In this document: positions 43,994 through 52,257 of the stretch, piece by piece
How the letters are laid out: every line of letters begins with the position of its first letter
Position numbering within the stretch: the first letter of the stretch is position 1
Source: Streptomyces spectabilis
GTDB lineage: Bacteria; Actinomycetota; Actinomycetes; Streptomycetales; Streptomycetaceae
Length of the DNA stretch: 64,000 nt
Reading direction: 5' to 3'
NCBI RefSeq assembly: GCF_008704795.1
Contig: NZ_CP023690.1
Location: forward strand, 9,124,501 to 9,188,500
Translations under genes and position numbers: made by a program
Notes under the pieces: model-generated
What the model was told of the DNA's origin: nothing
What the model saw: only the letters and a program-made list of their open reading frames with translations
Databases searched by the model: none

Positions 43994-46252
43994 ATGACGT
44001 CCCGCCGCGCCGGACGTCCCATGGCCGCGCTGCGGCCGGACCTGCCGCCCGCGCGCCGCTCCTTCGCCGCGGAACTGCGGCGCCGTCGCGCGGAGTCCGG
44101 CCTCACCCTGCGCTCCCTCGCCCTCGCCACCGGGCTGAGCCCCGCGTCGCTGTCCCGGGTGTTCAACGGCGAGCGCCTCGTCAGCGAAGCCCAACTGCGC
44201 CTCGTCGCCTCCTTCCTGGGCCTGGCCGAGGACGATACGAAGGCGCTGGAGCTGCGCCTGCGCCAGGCGTACGCCGAGGACCAGGCGACGACCAGCGGCG
44301 AGCCGGCCGGACCGAGCGGCCTGCACGACCACCTGCTGGTGCTGCAGGAGGAGGCCGGACTCAGCCTCCGCGAGATCGCCCGGCGCCTGGCGGCCGCCGG
44401 GACCCCCCTCGGGAAGTCCACGATCGAGCGCGCGCTCCGCAGCCCCGACCCCGCACTGCCGCAGGCCCTCCAGGTGGCGCACGCCCTGATCGGCACGCTG
44501 CCGGAAGCCGAGCGCGGACCGGCCGTCGAGGGGGTGCTCCGGGCCGCCGCTCCGCCCGCCGCACGGGACGACGCGCCGCCCGCCGTACGACCGATCAGCC
44601 GGTGGAGCCCGTTCGACCTGGACGTCCACCCGGCGGCACCCCTGTCGGGCACCGCCGCCGAACCGGCGCTTTCGGGGTACGTCCCGCGCGCGCACGACCG
44701 GGCCCTGGCCCGCGTGGTGTCGGCCGCCGCCGAGGGGAACAGCCGCCTCGCGGTCCTCGTGGGATCCTCCTCGACGGGCAAGACCCGGGCCTGCTGGGAA
44801 GCGGTCAAGTCGCTGGCGCCGAAGGGCTGGCACCTGTGGCACCCGTGCGATCCCACCCGTGCTGAGGCGGCGCTGCGCGGCATCGAGGACGTCCGGCCCC
44901 ACACGGTGGTGTGGCTCGACGAGAGCCAGCACTACCTCGGCCGGCCCCGCCATGGCGAACGGCTCGCCGCCGCGCTGCACGACCTGCTCGGGCGCCCCGA
45001 GCGCGGCCCCGTCCTCGTCCTGGGAACCCTGTGGCCCGAGTACGCGCGGGCCTTCACCGATCCGCCCGCGCCCGGCGCGCCCGACCCGCGTCGCCGCGTA
45101 CGCGAACTCCTCGCCGGGCACCTCATCGCCGTCCCCGACTCGTTCGACCAGGACGCGCTCGCATCCGCCAGGGCCCTGGCCCGGCACGGCGACGCACCCC
45201 TCTCCGAGGCACTCGCCTGGAGCCGCGGCGGCCGCGTCCCCCAGCTCCTCGCGGCCGCGCCGGAACTGCTGCGCCGCTACTCCACGGCCACCCCGCCCGC
45301 GCGCGCACTCCTGGCCGCCGCGATCGACGCCCGCCGCTGTGGCACGGGCCCCGCCCTGCCGCTCGCCTTCCTCACCGAAGCCGCGCTCGGCTATCTGTCG
45401 GACGCCGAGTACGACGGCCTGTCCGGCGACTGGGCCGACCGCGCCGTCGCCGAGGCCACCGCGCCCGTCCACGGCCGCATGGCGCCGCTGAGTCCGGTAC
45501 GGAGCCACCCCGGAACCGAGGCCCCTGGGCGGCAGCGGGCAGATGCCCCTGGCGGCCTGACGTTGCGCCTCACGGACTACCTCGCACAGATGGGCCGCAG
45601 GACGCGCCGCACGCAGTTCCCGCCCGCCTCCTTCTGGCACGCCGCCTACGACCACCTTCCGGCCCCGGACCTCTTCGCCCTCTCCACCGTCGCCTTCAAG
45701 AGCGCTCGCCTGGAGTGGGCGAACCATCTGGTCCGCCGCGCGGCCGACTTGGGCGGCGACGTCGTCCAAGGCACCGCCGTCCTCTACCGGGAGGCCGCCC
45801 TGACGGAGCGCGCGGGCGACCGCGACGGCGCCGAGCGGCTGTACGAGCAGGCCGCCGAAGCCGGGGATCCGCTCGCCCTGTTCCGCCTGGCGCAGACGTA
45901 CGAGCGGGCGGGAGCCGTCGAGCGCGTCGAACGCCTGGCCCGGAGCGCGGCGGACGCCGAAGGCTTCCAGCCCCTCACGGACGCGGCCCTGCGCGAACGA
46001 CAGGGCGACAGCACGGGCGCCGAACTCCTCTACCGGCGAGCCGCGGAGGACGGCGATCCCCACGCCCTGTTCCGCCTCGTCCGGATGCGCGAGCGGGAAG
46101 GCGACCTCGCGGGCGCCGAACGCGCGGCCCTGAAGGCCGCCGATATGGGCTACGCCTGGCTGTTGAACGTCCCGGTCCGGTGGCCGAACGGCCTGGACCC
46201 CGACGGCGCGGCCACGCCGCCCTCTCCGGACCCGGAGGCCGACGACGGCTGA
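43994..46252 (+). CDS. Double-HTH P-loop ATPase with C-terminal TPR/Sel1-like repeats
   Basis: 752 residues. Residues ~22-78 are an XRE-type HTH ('GLTLRSLALATGLSPASLSRVFNGERLVS'); ~110-150 a second HTH-like unit ('AGLSLREIARRLAAAGTPLGKSTIERAL'). A P-loop NTPase follows: Walker A GSSSTGKT (257-264), Walker B 'HTVVWLDE' (D309, E310) and a helical lid. From ~560 to ~725 there are Sel1/TPR-like repeats ('AALTERAGDRDGAERLYEQAAEAGDPLALFRLAQ' pattern, repeated twice). HTH plus STAND-like NTPase plus sensor repeats is the plan of ligand-triggered regulators and conflict proteins. DNA target and trigger unknown. Confidence 0.8.
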   Translation: MTSRRAGRPMAALRPDLPPARRSFAAELRRRRAESGLTLRSLALATGLSPASLSRVFNGERLVSEAQLRLVASFLGLAEDDTKALELRLRQAYAEDQATTSGEPAGPSGLHDHLLVLQEEAGLSLREIARRLAAAGTPLGKSTIERALRSPDPALPQALQVAHALIGTLPEAERGPAVEGVLRAAAPPAARDDAPPAVRPISRWSPFDLDVHPAAPLSGTAAEPALSGYVPRAHDRALARVVSAAAEGNSRLAVLVGSSSTGKTRACWEAVKSLAPKGWHLWHPCDPTRAEAALRGIEDVRPHTVVWLDESQHYLGRPRHGERLAAALHDLLGRPERGPVLVLGTLWPEYARAFTDPPAPGAPDPRRRVRELLAGHLIAVPDSFDQDALASARALARHGDAPLSEALAWSRGGRVPQLLAAAPELLRRYSTATPPARALLAAAIDARRCGTGPALPLAFLTEAALGYLSDAEYDGLSGDWADRAVAEATAPVHGRMAPLSPVRSHPGTEAPGRQRADAPGGLTLRLTDYLAQMGRRTRRTQFPPASFWHAAYDHLPAPDLFALSTVAFKSARLEWANHLVRRAADLGGDVVQGTAVLYREAALTERAGDRDGAERLYEQAAEAGDPLALFRLAQTYERAGAVERVERLARSAADAEGFQPLTDAALRERQGDSTGAELLYRRAAEDGDPHALFRLVRMREREGDLAGAERAALKAADMGYAWLLNVPVRWPNGLDPDGAATPPSPDPEADDG

Positions 46253-46331
46253 GGGCGGCCGGGGGGGCTGATCGGCGGGTGCGCGGAATACCTCGGTGCT
46301 TCTTGATCCGTACACGCCTAAGATCTGCGGC

Positions 46332-47069
46332 ATGGCGACACGACTCGTACAGATTTCCATGCAGGCTCGGGACAACTCCGCGCTCGGGCGGTTCTGGGCG
46401 CAGGCCCTGGGCTGGAGCGTCACCGGCGACAAGGGCGTCGAGACCAACATCGAGCCCGAGGGCTTCGAGTATCCCGGACCCACCGCCGTGTGCATCGACG
46501 TCATCGGCGTGCCGGAGTCCAAGACGGTGAAGAACCGTGTGCACGTCGACCTCGCCACCACCTCCGCGGCGCACCAGGAGGAGCTGGTCGCCCGCCTCAA
46601 GGGCCTCGGGGCGACGCCCGTCGACGTCGGTCAGGGCGACGTCCCGTGGGTGGTCCTCGCGGACCCGGAGGGCAACGAGTTCTGCGTCCTCGAACCTCGG
46701 GAGATCTACCGGGACACCGGGCCGATGGCGGCCGTCGTGGTCGACTGCGCCGACGCGCGGGCCATGGCCCGGTTCTGGGGCGAGGCGATGGACTGGACCG
46801 TGCACGAGGTGACCGACGACCGCGCGGTGCTGCGCTCCGCCAAGGGCGTCGGCCCGTATCTGGAGTTCTTCCGCTCGCCCGACCCGAAGACCGTGTGGAA
46901 CCGCGTCCACCTCGACCTCCGGCCGTACTCCGGTGACGCCAGGGAGGCTGAGGTGGCCAGGCTCCAGGCACTCGGCGCCACGCCCCTCGACGTGGGCCAG
47001 GGGGATGTCCCGTGGACGATCCTCGCCGACCCGGAGGGCAACGAGTTCTGCGTCCTCGCCCCGCGCTGA
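46332..47069 (+). CDS. Tandem VOC (glyoxalase/bleomycin-resistance fold) protein
   Basis: 245 residues made of two homologous VOC domains (~1-118 and ~125-245), each ending in 'LADPEGNEFCVL' with the family's metal-site Glu, and each containing 'VHVDL' or 'VHLDL'. The near-identical 'GATPVDVGQGDVPW' and 'GATPLDVGQGDVPW' segments show recent internal duplication. The ATG has no ribosome site, and TAAGAT lies about 9 nt upstream, so the message may be leaderless. Could be a dioxygenase, isomerase or ligand-sequestering resistance protein. Confidence 0.85.
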   Translation: MATRLVQISMQARDNSALGRFWAQALGWSVTGDKGVETNIEPEGFEYPGPTAVCIDVIGVPESKTVKNRVHVDLATTSAAHQEELVARLKGLGATPVDVGQGDVPWVVLADPEGNEFCVLEPREIYRDTGPMAAVVVDCADARAMARFWGEAMDWTVHEVTDDRAVLRSAKGVGPYLEFFRSPDPKTVWNRVHLDLRPYSGDAREAEVARLQALGATPLDVGQGDVPWTILADPEGNEFCVLAPR

Positions 47070-47122
47070 GTCGGGTGGTGGGGCGGCGGCCGTTCGCCCC
47101 GTGAGGGTGGCGGCCGCTCGGC

Positions 47123-47177
47123 CCGTGGGTGGAGATCGTAGGCGCAACCGAACTCCACCCACGGTTCCACCCGTGGG
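47123..47177 (+). repeat. Three alternating complementary segments upstream of the membrane-protein gene
   Basis: CCGTGGGTGGAG (47123-47134), its perfect complement CTCCACCCACGG (47153-47164) and a third CCGTGGG (47171-47177). The middle segment can pair with the first (12 bp, 18-nt loop) or the third (7 bp, 6-nt loop), which is the layout of mutually exclusive hairpins. Confidence 0.6.
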
Positions 47178-47216
47178 TCCAGGTGCCGAGAGCCCTCCCG
47201 CAGCAGTCTGAAGGGC

Positions 47217-47741
47217 ATGACGACCACCGAGTGGATCACCGACATCGCGCTCATCCTCGTCGTCTTCCGGCAACTGCGGGAAGACCGACTCGACCACAAG
47301 ACCTTCCTGATCCCCCTGGGGATCGTGGCCTATGTGGGCTACTCGTACCTGGACTCCATCCCCACCGCGGGCAACGACCTGGCGCTCATCGCCGTCCTGA
47401 TGGGCGTGGGCGCCGCGCTCGGCGTCACCGGCGGCTTCTACACCCGGATCCGGAGCCTCGACGGACACCTCATGATCAAGGCGGGGGCGGTGTCGGCGGT
47501 CCTGTGGGTCGTGGGCATGGGCGCGCGGATGGGGTTCCAGACGTGGGTCGAGCACGGCGGGGGCGCCGACGACGTCGCCCGCTTCAGCGTCGCCCACCAC
47601 ATCACCAGCGACCAGGCCTGGGTGACGGCCTTCGTACTGATGGCACTCACCGAGGTGGTGACGCGGGTGGCCACGATCTTCATACGGAGCCGGTCCCGGG
47701 CGGCGACCCGCCCCGCACCCGCCCTCGACCGTACGGCCTGA
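47217..47741 (+). CDS. Membrane protein of unknown function, upstream of a NarL-type kinase
   Basis: 174 residues, ATG at 47217 with AAGGG close upstream. About five hydrophobic segments ('WITDIALILVVFRQL', 'FLIPLGIVAYVGYSYL', 'DLALIAVLMGVGAALGVTGGFY', 'AGAVSAVLWVVGMGARMGF', 'WVTAFVLMALTEVVTRVATIFI'), resembling the DUF1453/CcdC-like small membrane proteins found next to Streptomyces kinases. It ends 20 bp before the kinase start, so likely one operon with the two-component pair and possibly its input partner. Confidence 0.75.
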   Translation: MTTTEWITDIALILVVFRQLREDRLDHKTFLIPLGIVAYVGYSYLDSIPTAGNDLALIAVLMGVGAALGVTGGFYTRIRSLDGHLMIKAGAVSAVLWVVGMGARMGFQTWVEHGGGADDVARFSVAHHITSDQAWVTAFVLMALTEVVTRVATIFIRSRSRAATRPAPALDRTA

Positions 47742-47761
47742 CCGTGAAGTATGTTCTGCCC

Positions 47762-48955
47762 GTGTCCGCACCCCAGAGCGCCCCGCCCCCCAGGAGCACC
47801 CCGGACCAGGGGGCGGGTCCCCGGCCGGTTCCGGGGCAGGACCCGCGCGTGCAATGGGCACTGACCCTCGCGGTCATCGCCGTCGGCGCCCTGACGATCC
47901 GGCCCGTGGGCCTCAGCGGCCGGGGCCTCGCCGTCGCCGCCCTCTTCGTGGTCAACTCCGCCGCGCTGCTGGCCCGGCGCCTGCCCGAGCACAAGCTTCC
48001 CCAGCACCTCGTGTTCACCTGGCTCACGCTCGGCATCGTCGCCGCGGCCGCCTTGATGGGCGTCAGCAGCAGTGGCACGAGCTACCTCTTCGCCTTCTTC
48101 CTCGCCGGTCACATCGGCTACCGCCTCAAGACCGCACAGGCCCTCGTGCTGGCGGGGGCCTGCGGCCTCCTCTGCGGCGGCGTCCTGTACTTCCACCTCG
48201 GTCCTGGGCACCACCTGCTGCCCTGGACACTCGGCCTCACCACCGGCGCCCCGGTCCTGATCGGCATCGTCAACCGCAGCCAGCGCCAAGCCGTACGGGC
48301 GGCCATCGAAGCGGCGGAGTCGGCCGAACGGGCCGCCCGTGCCGAGGCCCGGACCGCCGTACTGACCGAGCGCGGCCGGATCGCCCGGGACGTGCACGAC
48401 GTCCTCGCGCACTCACTGGCCGGGATCAACATGCAGTTGGAACTGGCCGACGCGCTGCTCGACACCGGCGACCTGGAGAAGGTCCGTGAGGCCAACAACA
48501 AGGCCCACGGCCTGGTCAAAGAGAGCCTGAAACAGGCGCAGTGGACCGTGCACGCCCTGCGCGAGGACGCGCTGCCGCTGGTGGAGAGCCTGACCGCGAT
48601 GCTCGCGTCGTCGGGCCACCGCGACGTCCTCACCGTCACCGGGACCGTCCGCGCGGTTCCGGCCCGGGTGACCCAGAACCTGCTGCGGATCGCCCAGGAG
48701 GCACTGACCAACGCCGCTCGGCACGCGCCCGGGGCGGAGGTCGACGTGGAACTGGCGTACGCCGCCTCGTCGACCGCGCTGAGGATCCGCAACGGCCCCG
48801 CCACCCGTAGGGTGAACGCCGGTGTCGGCAGCGGAATGGGACTGATCGGAATGCGCGAACGCGTCGCCCTGCTGGGCGGAACGGTCACCGCGGGCCCGGT
48901 CACCGAAGGACCGCACCAAGGCGGCTGGCAGGTGGAGGCAGTGATCCCGGAATGA
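47762..48955 (+). CDS. NarL-type sensor histidine kinase (HisKA_3)
   Basis: 397 residues from GTG 47762; GTG 47744 is an alternative. Five or six transmembrane helices (~31-170) form the sensor, with no large external loop. The dimerisation box 'ERGRIARDVHDVLAHSLAGINMQLELA' has the phospho-acceptor His 212. The HATPase_c domain is shown by 'RIAQEALTNAARHAPGA' (N box) and 'GSGMGLIGMRERV' (G box). Phosphorylates the response regulator whose ATG overlaps this stop. A TATGTT 5 nt before the GTG could be a -10 for a leaderless transcript. Confidence 0.9.
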   Translation: MSAPQSAPPPRSTPDQGAGPRPVPGQDPRVQWALTLAVIAVGALTIRPVGLSGRGLAVAALFVVNSAALLARRLPEHKLPQHLVFTWLTLGIVAAAALMGVSSSGTSYLFAFFLAGHIGYRLKTAQALVLAGACGLLCGGVLYFHLGPGHHLLPWTLGLTTGAPVLIGIVNRSQRQAVRAAIEAAESAERAARAEARTAVLTERGRIARDVHDVLAHSLAGINMQLELADALLDTGDLEKVREANNKAHGLVKESLKQAQWTVHALREDALPLVESLTAMLASSGHRDVLTVTGTVRAVPARVTQNLLRIAQEALTNAARHAPGAEVDVELAYAASSTALRIRNGPATRRVNAGVGSGMGLIGMRERVALLGGTVTAGPVTEGPHQGGWQVEAVIPE

Positions 48956-49617
48956 GCGAACCGACCGAGAAGCCGCAGCGGTTGAGGGTCGTCGTCGCCG
49001 ACGACCAGGCCGCCGTCCGGGAGCCGCTCGCCGCGGTGCTCGGACTGTCCGAGGACATCGACGTCGTCGCGGCCGCCGCGAACGGGAACGAGGTGCTGAC
49101 GGCCGTTGCCGCCGGACCGGTGGACGTGGTCCTGATGGACCTGAGGATGCCCGGGATGGACGGGATCGAGGCCACCCGCCGCCTGGGCGAGGAACACCCT
49201 GAGGTGGCGGTGGTCGTGCTGACCACCTTCGCCGACGACGACTCGATCCTCGGCGCCCTCGGCGCGGGAGCCCGCGGCTACCTCACCAAGAACGCGGGGC
49301 GCCAGGACATCACCCGCGCCATCCGCGCCGCCGCCGCGGGGCAGTCCGTGCTCGACCGCGAGGTCCAGGACCGACTCCTCGCCACCGTCAGGACCACGGC
49401 CCCGGCGCCCGTGAAGGCCCTGCCCGACGACCTCACACCCCGCGAACGCGAGGTGCTCGCCCTGATCGGCCAGGGCCTGCCCAACCGGGGCATCGCCGAG
49501 AAGCTCTTCATCAGCGAGGCCACCGTCAAGACCCACATCAACAACCTGTTCGCCAAGGCGGCGATCCGCGACCGGGCCGAGGCCGTACGACGCGCCATCG
49601 AGGCGGGTCTGGCCTGA
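48952..49617 (+). CDS. NarL/FixJ-family response regulator
   Basis: 221 residues; ATG overlaps the kinase stop (ATGA). Receiver domain ~10-125 with acidic pocket D17/D18, phospho-acceptor D63 in 'VLMDLRMPGMDG', 'VLTTF' Thr and 'LTKNAG' Lys. LuxR-type HTH ~155-215 ('LTPREREVLALIGQGLPNRGIAEKLF', 'SEATVKTHINNLF'). Acts on the kinase's signal; probably regulates its own operon and unknown targets. Confidence 0.93.
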   Translation: MSEPTEKPQRLRVVVADDQAAVREPLAAVLGLSEDIDVVAAAANGNEVLTAVAAGPVDVVLMDLRMPGMDGIEATRRLGEEHPEVAVVVLTTFADDDSILGALGAGARGYLTKNAGRQDITRAIRAAAAGQSVLDREVQDRLLATVRTTAPAPVKALPDDLTPREREVLALIGQGLPNRGIAEKLFISEATVKTHINNLFAKAAIRDRAEAVRRAIEAGLA

Positions 49618-49657
49618 CCTGCCACCGACGCGCACGAACGGTGCACCGCACCTCGGC

Positions 49658-49975
49658 TCACGGTTCGTACAGGGGCAGGAAGTGGATCACCGCTTCCTCG
49701 TAGGGATGGGCGGCACGCACGGCCTGCTGGACGGCGCGGGCCTGTTCCACGTCGCAGACCGACTCGACCCTGCACTCCTCGCCGTGCCGCACGACACCCA
49801 CCTCGCCGTCGTACGGCTGAGAGCCGGGCAGCGGCTGCCAGTTGCCGGTCACCCTCCACACGCTGGAACAGCGCGCGTACGCGCCGACCCGCCCCGCTCC
49901 GGCCGAGTGGAGAGCCTCGACCACCGCATTCACATGTGTCTCCGGAACGGATATCTCGATCTTCAGACGCGCCAT
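49658..49975 (-). CDS. Stand-alone NIF3-insert (YqfO-like) domain protein
   Basis: 105 residues from ATG 49975. 'KIEISVPETHVNAVVEALHSAGAGRVGAYARCSSVW' and 'AHPYEEAVIHFLPL' match the ferredoxin-like domain inserted in NIF3/YqfO proteins and related to CutA and PII. The metal-binding NIF3 halves are absent, so it is the isolated small domain, probably a trimeric cytoplasmic ligand-binding protein. Convergent with the response regulator. Confidence 0.8.
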   Translation of the reverse strand: MARLKIEISVPETHVNAVVEALHSAGAGRVGAYARCSSVWRVTGNWQPLPGSQPYDGEVGVVRHGEECRVESVCDVEQARAVQQAVRAAHPYEEAVIHFLPLYEP

Positions 49976-50060
49976 GATCAGGACCATAGCGCGTGGCCAT
50001 GTACCTCCTTCGTGCCCCCGTCGCCTTGACCCCCGCCTCGACGCACCCCAGGATCACGCC

Positions 50061-51578
50061 ATGACCGGTGTCCGCAGCAGCACAGTCGACGGAGTCCTGC
50101 GGCGCAGTGCGCGCCGTTCGCCGGAGCGCGTCGCGCTGCGGTACGCAGAGCGGGTGTGGACGTACGCCGAGCTCGACGACGCCGTCTCCCGGGCCGCGCG
50201 GGTCCTCAGCGAGAGCGGGGTCGACAGGGGCGACCGCGTCGGGGCGTACGCGCACAACTCCGACGCCTACCTCATCGGCTTCCTGGCCTGCTCCAGGGCG
50301 GGCCTGGTGCACGTGCCGGTCAACCAGAACCTCACCGGCGACGACCTGGCGTACATCATCGGCCAGTCCGGCAGCGGCCTCGTCCTCGCCGACCCGGACC
50401 TCGCGCCCCGGCTGCCGGACACCGTGCGTGTGCTGCCCCTGCGCGACACGGCCGACTCGCTGCTCACCCGGCTCGCCGCCGCGGCGCCGTACGACGGGCA
50501 GGAGCCGGGCGGCGACGACCTCGTGCAGCTCCTGTACACCTCCGGCACGACCGCCCATCCCAAGGGCGCGATGATGAGCCACAGAGCCCTCGTCCATGAG
50601 TACGTGAGCGCGGTGCATGCCCTGGACCTCAAGGCGACGGACCGGCCGTTGCACTCGCTGCCGCTGTACCACTCCGCGCAGATGCACGTGTTCCTGCTGC
50701 CGTACCTGGCGGTGGGGGCCGAGAACACGATCCTCGACGGGCCCGACGCGGGACGGATCCTCGACCTCGTGGCGGCGGGGCGCGCCGACAGCCTGTTCGC
50801 GCCGCCCACCGTGTGGATCGGGCTCTCCCAGCACCCCGACTTCGCAGGCCGCGACCTGAGCGCGCTGCGCAAGGCGTACTACGGGGCCTCGATCATGCCG
50901 GTGCCGGTCCTGGAGCGGCTGCGGGAGCGGCTGCCGGGGCTCGCCTTCTACAACTGCTTCGGGCAGAGCGAGATCGGCCCGCTCGCCACGGTCCTCGGGC
51001 CCGACGAGCACGAGGGGAGGATGGCCTCGTGCGGGCGGCCGGTCCTCTTCGTGGAGGCGAGGGTCGTCGACGCCTCCGGCAAGGAGGTGCCCGACGGGAC
51101 GCAGGGCGAAGTCGTCTACCGCTCGCCGCAGTTGTGCGACGGCTACTGGGACAAGCCGCAGGAGACCGCAGCGGCGTTCCGCGGCGGCTGGTTCCGCTCC
51201 GGCGACCTGGCCGTGCGGGACGCGGAGGGCTACTTCACCGTCGTCGACCGCGTGAAGGACGTCATCAACTCCGGTGGCGTCCTGGTCGCTTCACGCCAGG
51301 TCGAGGAGGCCCTCTACACCCACCCCGCTGTCGCCGAGACGGCCGTGATCGGTCTGCCGGACGTCCGCTGGATCGAGGCCGTGACGGCCGTCGTGGTCCC
51401 CGCGCGTGACCGGTCAGGGGTCACCGAGGCCGAACTCATCGCCCACGCGCGCGAGAAGCTGGCCGCCTTCAAGGCCCCCAAACGCGTCCTGTTCGTGGAC
51501 GAACTGCCCCGCAATGCCAGCGGCAAGATCCTCAAGCGGGAGCTGCGGGACCGGTTCTCGGCGCCTGAGCCCGACTGA
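50061..51578 (+). CDS. Acyl-CoA synthetase (fatty-acid CoA ligase-like)
   Basis: 505 residues, ATG 50061 with AGGA 8 nt upstream. Motifs: 'LLYTSGTTAHPKGAMMSHRAL' (P-loop, ~158-178), 'YNCFGQSEIGPLATV' (A5), 'GWFRSGDLAVRDAEGYFTVVDR' (A7/A8) and 'LPRNASGKILKREL' with the catalytic Lys. Closest in pattern to long-chain fatty-acid-CoA ligases of the FadD type. Followed by the PfpI chimera after 24 bp. CoA ligase, not a peptide-synthetase domain. Confidence 0.9.
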   Translation: MTGVRSSTVDGVLRRSARRSPERVALRYAERVWTYAELDDAVSRAARVLSESGVDRGDRVGAYAHNSDAYLIGFLACSRAGLVHVPVNQNLTGDDLAYIIGQSGSGLVLADPDLAPRLPDTVRVLPLRDTADSLLTRLAAAAPYDGQEPGGDDLVQLLYTSGTTAHPKGAMMSHRALVHEYVSAVHALDLKATDRPLHSLPLYHSAQMHVFLLPYLAVGAENTILDGPDAGRILDLVAAGRADSLFAPPTVWIGLSQHPDFAGRDLSALRKAYYGASIMPVPVLERLRERLPGLAFYNCFGQSEIGPLATVLGPDEHEGRMASCGRPVLFVEARVVDASGKEVPDGTQGEVVYRSPQLCDGYWDKPQETAAAFRGGWFRSGDLAVRDAEGYFTVVDRVKDVINSGGVLVASRQVEEALYTHPAVAETAVIGLPDVRWIEAVTAVVVPARDRSGVTEAELIAHAREKLAAFKAPKRVLFVDELPRNASGKILKRELRDRFSAPEPD

Positions 51579-51602
51579 CGCGTCGTGGGGTACTTTCCTG
51601 CC

Positions 51603-52226
51603 ATGCGTCGCGTGGTGGCTCTGGTGCGGCCGGTCCCATCGGTGTTCGAACTCGGCTGCGCCGTCGAGACCTTCGGCACGCCGCGGCGCTACGCCTTCGA
51701 GACGTGCACGGAGGAGCCCGGCCCCGCGCCGACCAACGGCGGGTACGCGATGGCCGTGTCACAGGGCCTCGCGGCGCTCGACAGCGCGGACTCCGTGATC
51801 GTCCCTGGTTGGCTGCCGGTGGAGGAACCGCTCTCCGACCCCGTGCGCGAGGCGCTGCTGCGGGCGCACGCGCGCGGAACACGCCTTGTCACGATCTGCT
51901 CCGGGGTGTTCGCACTGGCCCGCACCGGACTGCTGGACGGCCGCTCGGCCACCACGCACTGGGGACGCGCCGAACAGCTGCGGCGCGAGTTCTCCCAGGT
52001 GCGCGTGGAGCCGGACAGGCTGTACGCGGCCCACGGTGACGTCGCCACCAGCACCGGCGCGGGCCTCGACCTGTGCTTCCGGGTCCTCGACGCCGGGCAG
52101 GCGGGGGACATGGCCTGGCGGCGGGCGCGAGTCCAGTTGGTGGAGCTGGACACCGGGCACACCGTGCACGAGACCGACCCGGAGGGGTTCGCCGGGGCGG
52201 TGGGCGCGTTCCTGGCGGGGCTGTGA
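51603..52226 (+). CDS. DJ-1/PfpI domain joined to an alpha/beta-hydrolase-like tail (chimera)
   Basis: 207 residues. Residues 1-160 are the GATase1-like N-terminal domain of GlxA/AraC-type regulators: nucleophile-elbow Cys 99 in 'TICSGVFALARTGLLDGRSATTHW' and 'DVATSTGAGLDLCFRVL'. In that family an AraC HTH follows. Here it is absent; residues ~170-207 ('RVQLVELDTGHTVHETDPEGF', then 'AFLAGL') look like the last strand-His-helix of an alpha/beta hydrolase. The frame is intact across the junction. Either a deletion fused two genes, or it is a stand-alone PfpI protein with an unusual tail. No DNA binding expected. Confidence 0.75.
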   Translation: MRRVVALVRPVPSVFELGCAVETFGTPRRYAFETCTEEPGPAPTNGGYAMAVSQGLAALDSADSVIVPGWLPVEEPLSDPVREALLRAHARGTRLVTICSGVFALARTGLLDGRSATTHWGRAEQLRREFSQVRVEPDRLYAAHGDVATSTGAGLDLCFRVLDAGQAGDMAWRRARVQLVELDTGHTVHETDPEGFAGAVGAFLAGL

Positions 52227-52232
52227 CGGGGA

Positions 52233-52250
52233 GCGGCCCCCGCGGGCCGC
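52233..52250. terminator. Hairpin between convergent PfpI chimera and paaK
   Basis: GCGGCCC (52233-52239) and GGGCCGC (52244-52250) with a 4-nt loop, 7 nt after the stop of the plus-strand gene. Confidence 0.6.
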
Positions 52251-52257
52251 CCCCGCG

